Part shown: positions 23,911 to 27,290 of the stretch, in pieces
Position numbering within the stretch: the first letter of the stretch is position 1
Layout: each line of letters opens with the position of its first letter
From: Conidiobolus incongruus B7586
Taxonomy: Eukaryota; Entomophthoromycota; Entomophthoromycetes; Entomophthorales; Conidiobolaceae
Reading direction: 5' to 3'
Assembly (NCBI GenBank): GCA_000697335.1
Contig: JNEM01008722.1
Coordinates: 1 to 27,290, forward strand
DNA length: 27,290 nucleotides
Notes under the pieces: generated by a model
Database searches by the model: none
Seen by the model: only the letters and a program-made list of their open reading frames with translations
Told to the model about the DNA's origin: nothing
Position numbers and translations under genes: made by a program

Positions 23911-25272
23911 TTAATATTGATCATAATCATTGGTATCCATGTCGAATATATCAGACCAACTGACAGAATAGCTTCCTTGGTTGCCTCCTGGATAAGCAGG
24001 ACCTTCAGGAGTGCCTGATTGGTTGGGGCCAGAAGGGTTTTTAGGGCGATGGGGACGGTGAGGATAAGAGGGACGTCCAGGTCTTGATGGACGATTGGGG
24101 TGATTAGGTTTACCTGGATTCATAGGTTTTTCAGAGTTATCAGGATATGAAGGCTTCTGAGGTGATTCAGGCATATCAGGATTAGTGGGCATATCTGGAG
24201 AACCAGGCATGCCAGGCATACCAGGCTCGCCAGGAGAACCGGGCATAGTAGGCATATCTGGAGAACCAGGCATGCCAGGCATACCAGGCTCGTCAGGAGA
24301 ACCAGGCATAGTAGGCATATCTGGAGAACCAGGATATGAAGGCATCTGAGGTGATTCAGGCATATCAGGATTAGTGGGCATTTCTGGAGAACCAGGCATA
24401 CCAGGCATTCCGGGCTCGCCAGGAGAACCGGGCATAGTAGGCATATCTGGAGAACCAGGCATACCAGGAGAACCGGGCATAGTAGGCATATCTGGAGAAC
24501 CAGGCATGCCAGGCATACCAGGAGAACCGGGCATAGTAGGCATGTCTGGAGAACCAGGATATGAAGGCTTCTGAGGTGATTCAGGCATATCAGGATTAGT
24601 GGGCATTTCTGGAGAACCAGGCATACCAGGCATTCCGGGCTCGCCAGGAGAACCGGGCATAGTAGGCATATCTGGAGAACCAGGCATACCAGGAGAACCG
24701 GGCATAGTAGGCATATCTGGAGAACCAGGCATGCCAGGCATACCAGGAGAACCGGGCATAGTAGGCATGTCTGGAGAACCAGGATATGAAGGCTTCTGAG
24801 GTGATTCAGGCATATCAGGATTAGTGGGCATTTCTGGAGAACCAGGCATACCAGGCATTCCGGGCTCGCCAGGAGAACCGGGCATAGTAGGCATATCTGG
24901 AGAACCAGGCATACCAGGAGAACCGGGCATAGTAGGCATATCTGGAGAACCAGGCATGCCAGGCATACCAGGAGAACCGGGCATAGTAGGCATGTCTGGA
25001 GAACCAGGATATGAAGGCTTCTGAGGTGATTCAGGCATATCAGGATTAGTGGGCATTTCTGGAGAACCAGGCATACCAGGCATTCCGGGCTCGCCAGGAG
25101 AACCGGGCATACCAGGCATACTAGGCTTGCCGGGAGAACCAGGATTACCTGGATTTGAAGGAATGGAAGGATTTTGGGGACTCTGAGGATATTGAGAACC
25201 AGAATCATATCCATTTGGAAGGGCATTGGCAATGGCCAAAATGGCAATAATTGAAGCTAATTTAGTATACAT
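23911..25272 (-). CDS. Secreted proline-periodic collagen-like repeat protein, single exon, 453 aa
   Basis: The first 17 residues form a signal peptide ([17 protein letters not shown], with an AxA cleavage motif). After a short lead (18-48), about 49-390 is a long run with Pro at every third position, in triplets such as [15 protein letters not shown] and PQK. Gly precedes X-Pro in many triplets, but Asp, Thr, Glu, Asn or Gln takes its place in many others. An uninterrupted collagen triple helix is therefore not possible; a polyproline-II rod is more likely. A basic Pro/Arg/His stretch follows ([18 protein letters not shown]), then an acidic Tyr-containing tail ending [16 protein letters not shown]. 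There is no C-terminal hydrophobic segment, so no GPI anchor. Most of the repeat is three identical 75-residue units. It is probably an extracellular, cell-wall or spore-surface protein. It has its own TATA box and AATAAA. Family unknown to me beyond collagen-like low complexity. Confidence 0.85.
   Translation of the reverse strand: MYTKLASIIAILAIANALPNGYDSGSQYPQSPQNPSIPSNPGNPGSPGKPSMPGMPGSPGEPGMPGMPGSPEMPTNPDMPESPQKPSYPGSPDMPTMPGSPGMPGMPGSPDMPTMPGSPGMPGSPDMPTMPGSPGEPGMPGMPGSPEMPTNPDMPESPQKPSYPGSPDMPTMPGSPGMPGMPGSPDMPTMPGSPGMPGSPDMPTMPGSPGEPGMPGMPGSPEMPTNPDMPESPQKPSYPGSPDMPTMPGSPGMPGMPGSPDMPTMPGSPGMPGSPDMPTMPGSPGEPGMPGMPGSPEMPTNPDMPESPQMPSYPGSPDMPTMPGSPDEPGMPGMPGSPDMPTMPGSPGEPGMPGMPGSPDMPTNPDMPESPQKPSYPDNSEKPMNPGKPNHPNRPSRPGRPSYPHRPHRPKNPSGPNQSGTPEGPAYPGGNQGSYSVSWSDIFDMDTNDYDQY
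24376..25050 (-). repeat. Three identical 225-bp tandem units in the collagen-like gene
   Basis: Units 24376-24600, 24601-24825 and 24826-25050 are identical base for base by eye. A fourth copy begins at 25051 and stays identical for about 60 bp before diverging. On the other side, shorter diverged relatives cover about 24142-24375. Each unit is 75 codons, so copy-number change keeps the frame. Identity including silent positions points to recent duplication or gene conversion. Confidence 0.95.
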
Positions 25273-25327
25273 TTTGATATTCTAATTTGAAATAATATAA
25301 TGATAACTGTTGATGATATTCACTGAG

Positions 25328-25335
25328 TTTTTATA
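25328..25335 (-). promoter_or_regulatory. TATA box of the collagen-like gene
   Basis: TATAAAAA on the minus strand, 56-63 bp before the ATG, followed by CTCAGTGAATATCATCAACA, a plausible transcription-start and leader region. A canonical TATA box suggests a strongly or conditionally expressed gene (inference). Confidence 0.5.
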
Positions 25336-25347
25336 GATTATCTGCTG

Positions 25348-25388
25348 TATACTTTCTTTCATTGTGTCATGACCTTGCAGAAAGTATA
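25348..25388. promoter_or_regulatory. 10-bp inverted repeat just upstream of the collagen-like gene's TATA box
   Basis: TATACTTTCT (25348-25357) and AGAAAGTATA (25379-25388) are exact reverse complements with a 21-nt spacer containing TGTCATGACC. The element sits about 13 bp upstream of the TATA box on the gene's strand, where a dimeric regulator could bind. The placement is suggestive; the function is inference. Confidence 0.3.
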
Positions 25389-26701
25389 AAATCATCTCGG
25401 ACTGCCAATCAAGTTTTGAAAATCAGTTAGTAACCCCATTTTCCAAGTTTTTGCAACCATTAAAGATTTAAATCAAATACTGGATATATTACGACTCCCT
25501 TGCATTACAAGTTATAATCGTAGTAAATAAGTTTGAATTTAAATTCTAATTTTAAATAATATTTCACACACCATTATAACTAATTATAAAGATCAAGAAA
25601 TCAAATTTAATCTAAATTAAATGGCGAATATTAAATTCTTGAATTTGGCTGAGTGGTAATTGATTGAGAATCGGATGTATTAATTTGGAATGAAAAATCG
25701 CTTGATAAAATTTTCATCATAATATGTCAAAAACTAATTAAAATTAAAACCATATATTTTGAAATATATATGGTTAACTATTAATAGCTGCTTTTATGCT
25801 TTATCATAATTGTATCAAGTTTATAAACAGATTTGGTAAGAAATTTGATTAAATTTATTTATATTTTCAAATATATATCTATATAATTTTGATAGAATAA
25901 TTTTATATTGGATTAATCAAAATAAAGTTTGTATTAATAAAAATTACTTATATAATAATAATCTCTATTTGTAAATTGTTAATGATATTATATGATTTAA
26001 GTTGATTGACTAGTGAATTTTATTGAATTAAGATAGGTTTAATTAGGTATATTAGATATACAAGATCAGCAAGCATTATAATAATATTAATAATATTAAC
26101 AATAGATAAAATAACCTAAAAGATATTATTTATTCATCAGCTTCAAGTTATTACTTAACCTTAAAAATTACCTTTATAATTGCAATAGTTTGTTTCTAAT
26201 TATATTGATAAATTTAAAATTTGATTAAGTCACTTTATAATTAGATTTTGTTTAAAGTTACATTTTATTATATCACCCTACCTCGAAATGCATATAAATA
26301 TTTATTCAAACTTGAATATATCCATCCAGAAAATATATAACTAATTTTCTTTAAAAAATTTTTTTAAATAAAGCGGTATATTTATATAATAATCTCTGTA
26401 TTCAAATTGGAGAGATTCTATACATTATTTTAGTGTTGAACAAAAAATCATTCTTGACTTATAAAATAATTGTTTTTCTAACACAAGAAATAATTTATCA
26501 TTATGTGCTTACAAAAAGAATTTTATACGAAATTAAATGATGTTTTATTATTTTAATAGTTAAAACTGAAATTATCAAATATTATATTTAACTTATTATT
26601 TTTGCTTTTATATCCAATTAATAATTTTTGAAGATTTTAGTCAGTTTGATTAATCAATTCAAATTTATAATAAAATATTTTTCAATTTACATATTAGTAT
26701 G

Positions 26702-26768
26702 GAAATTAAGAAATGGCAAATTTTTTAATTTCTAATCTTTCAAACATATTATACATTTTGAAAGATTA
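26702..26768. repeat. Two abutting hairpins
   Basis: Arms 26702-26709/26725-26732 (8 bp, 15-nt loop) are followed with no gap by arms 26733-26744/26757-26768 (12 bp, 12-nt loop), both perfect. One or two 12-bp hairpins are expected by chance in DNA this AT-rich, so only the back-to-back arrangement is notable. Confidence 0.45.
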
Positions 26769-27290
26769 TATATATATATATTCAATTTTAATTATTTTTT
26801 TTATTAAAATATTTTGATTTTAAAATTTACACTTAAATTTAATTATTCTTAAATTAGATTATGATTATCAAAAGGCTTTTATTTTTATATTTTTAAAACT
26901 TAACTATAAACCCTTTAAAATCATTTAAAACTTACAAACAGCTTATAAAAATAATGTTTTATCTAAAACTACTATATATTGCTGGATTTGTGATTCTAAA
27001 CCTAGAAGGGATATTATTTAAAATTTATCAAAATTTAAAAGATTAATTTCTACAATTATTTTTTTATTTATTAATAAAGTAAAAAAATATATTAAGAAAT
27101 ACTTTTTTATTTTTATTATAAAACTATTAAAGTAATTTAATATTAATTATATAAGCATATTATATTTACTTAAGTTTAAACTTAAATTAGTTAATAAATA
27201 TATAAAATAAATATTTTATAATTTAATAAAGCTTAAAAAAATTAAAGTAACTATAGTTAAAATTAACTTATTAAAGTATAATTAAGAACA

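Larger units (their letters stand above)
25273..27290. other. Upstream region of the collagen-like gene and very AT-rich window end
   Basis: The first 250 bases are promoter-like, relatively GC-containing DNA (TATA box and inverted repeat listed separately). From about 25520 onward the sequence becomes steadily more AT-rich. The last 230 bases contain only about 20 G or C by hand count. There is a 10-bp hairpin at 25748-25775 and two abutting hairpins at 26702-26768. No gene or RNA recognised. The end may be the edge of a decayed mobile element, but nothing identifies one. Confidence 0.45.

Noticed and set aside
24374-25024. Three plus-strand 66-codon Gly-X-Y collagen-like open frames
   Set aside because: No ATG starts (they begin at GTG), each closes with TGA inside every repeat unit, and they are explained by the self-complementary CCNGG codon pairs of the sense gene with its signal peptide.
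24120-25247. 375-codon second minus-strand frame of Leu/Cys/Pro-rich protein across the collagen-like gene
   Set aside because: It is the frameshifted shadow of the repeat gene; it lacks a signal peptide and its openness follows from the repeated codons.
25647-25690. GGCTGAGTGGTAATTGATTGAGAATC, resembling the D-arm of tRNA-Leu/Ser
   Set aside because: No matching T-arm (GGTTCGAATCC-like) or closing acceptor stem follows within tRNA length.
25748-25775. 10-bp hairpin AACCATATAT/ATATATGGTT
   Set aside because: Many 10-bp hairpins are expected by chance in DNA this AT-rich; no contextual support.

Overview
This window looks like nuclear DNA of an early-diverging, very AT-rich filamentous fungus. 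A Conidiobolus-like member of Entomophthoromycotina is my best guess, by inference only. Pointers are a two-domain CHO2-type phosphatidylethanolamine methyltransferase (a fungal hallmark), eukaryotic spliced genes with the standard stop codons, coding DNA of ordinary composition, and long spacers that are mostly A and T. All seven genes I can support lie on the minus strand, head to tail, separated by 0.8 to 3.5 kb of AT-rich DNA.

Layout from low to high coordinates: cytosolic asparaginyl-tRNA synthetase (8 exons, 568 aa); a TFG-like ER-exit-site scaffold with PB1 domain, coiled coil and Pro/Gln-rich tail (5 exons, 319 aa); a TBL1/Sif2-type LisH-WD40 corepressor subunit (13 exons, 513 aa); CHO2 phosphatidylethanolamine N-methyltransferase (2 exons, 928 aa); a DUF155/RMD1-family membrane protein (4 exons, 481 aa); a small stand-alone C2-domain protein (1 exon, 130 aa); and a secreted, proline-periodic collagen-like protein carrying three identical 225-bp tandem units (1 exon, 453 aa). 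I derived the exon structures by hand. In every gene the phases join exactly and the joined protein matches its family across the junctions. The 27 inferred introns are remarkably uniform: 26 are 46-62 nt and one is 247 nt; 26 start GTA and one starts GTT; 23 end TAG, 3 CAG and 1 AAG.

The genes are mostly housekeeping (translation, secretion, chromatin, phospholipid synthesis) and I see no operon-like or pathway clustering. TFG and CHO2 both act at the ER, but nothing in the sequence links them. I see no intact transposon, tRNA or CRISPR array. The most interesting points are: the collagen-like gene, whose repeat reads as a Pro-every-third peptide on the sense strand and as perfect Gly-X-Y on the antisense strand; the fungal TFG architecture; the single outsized intron of the RMD1 gene, which is open in two frames and offers alternative C-termini; and a possible decayed large-subunit rRNA sarcin-ricin region near 3.6 kb. 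I do not see convincing evidence of a wholly new multi-gene system.
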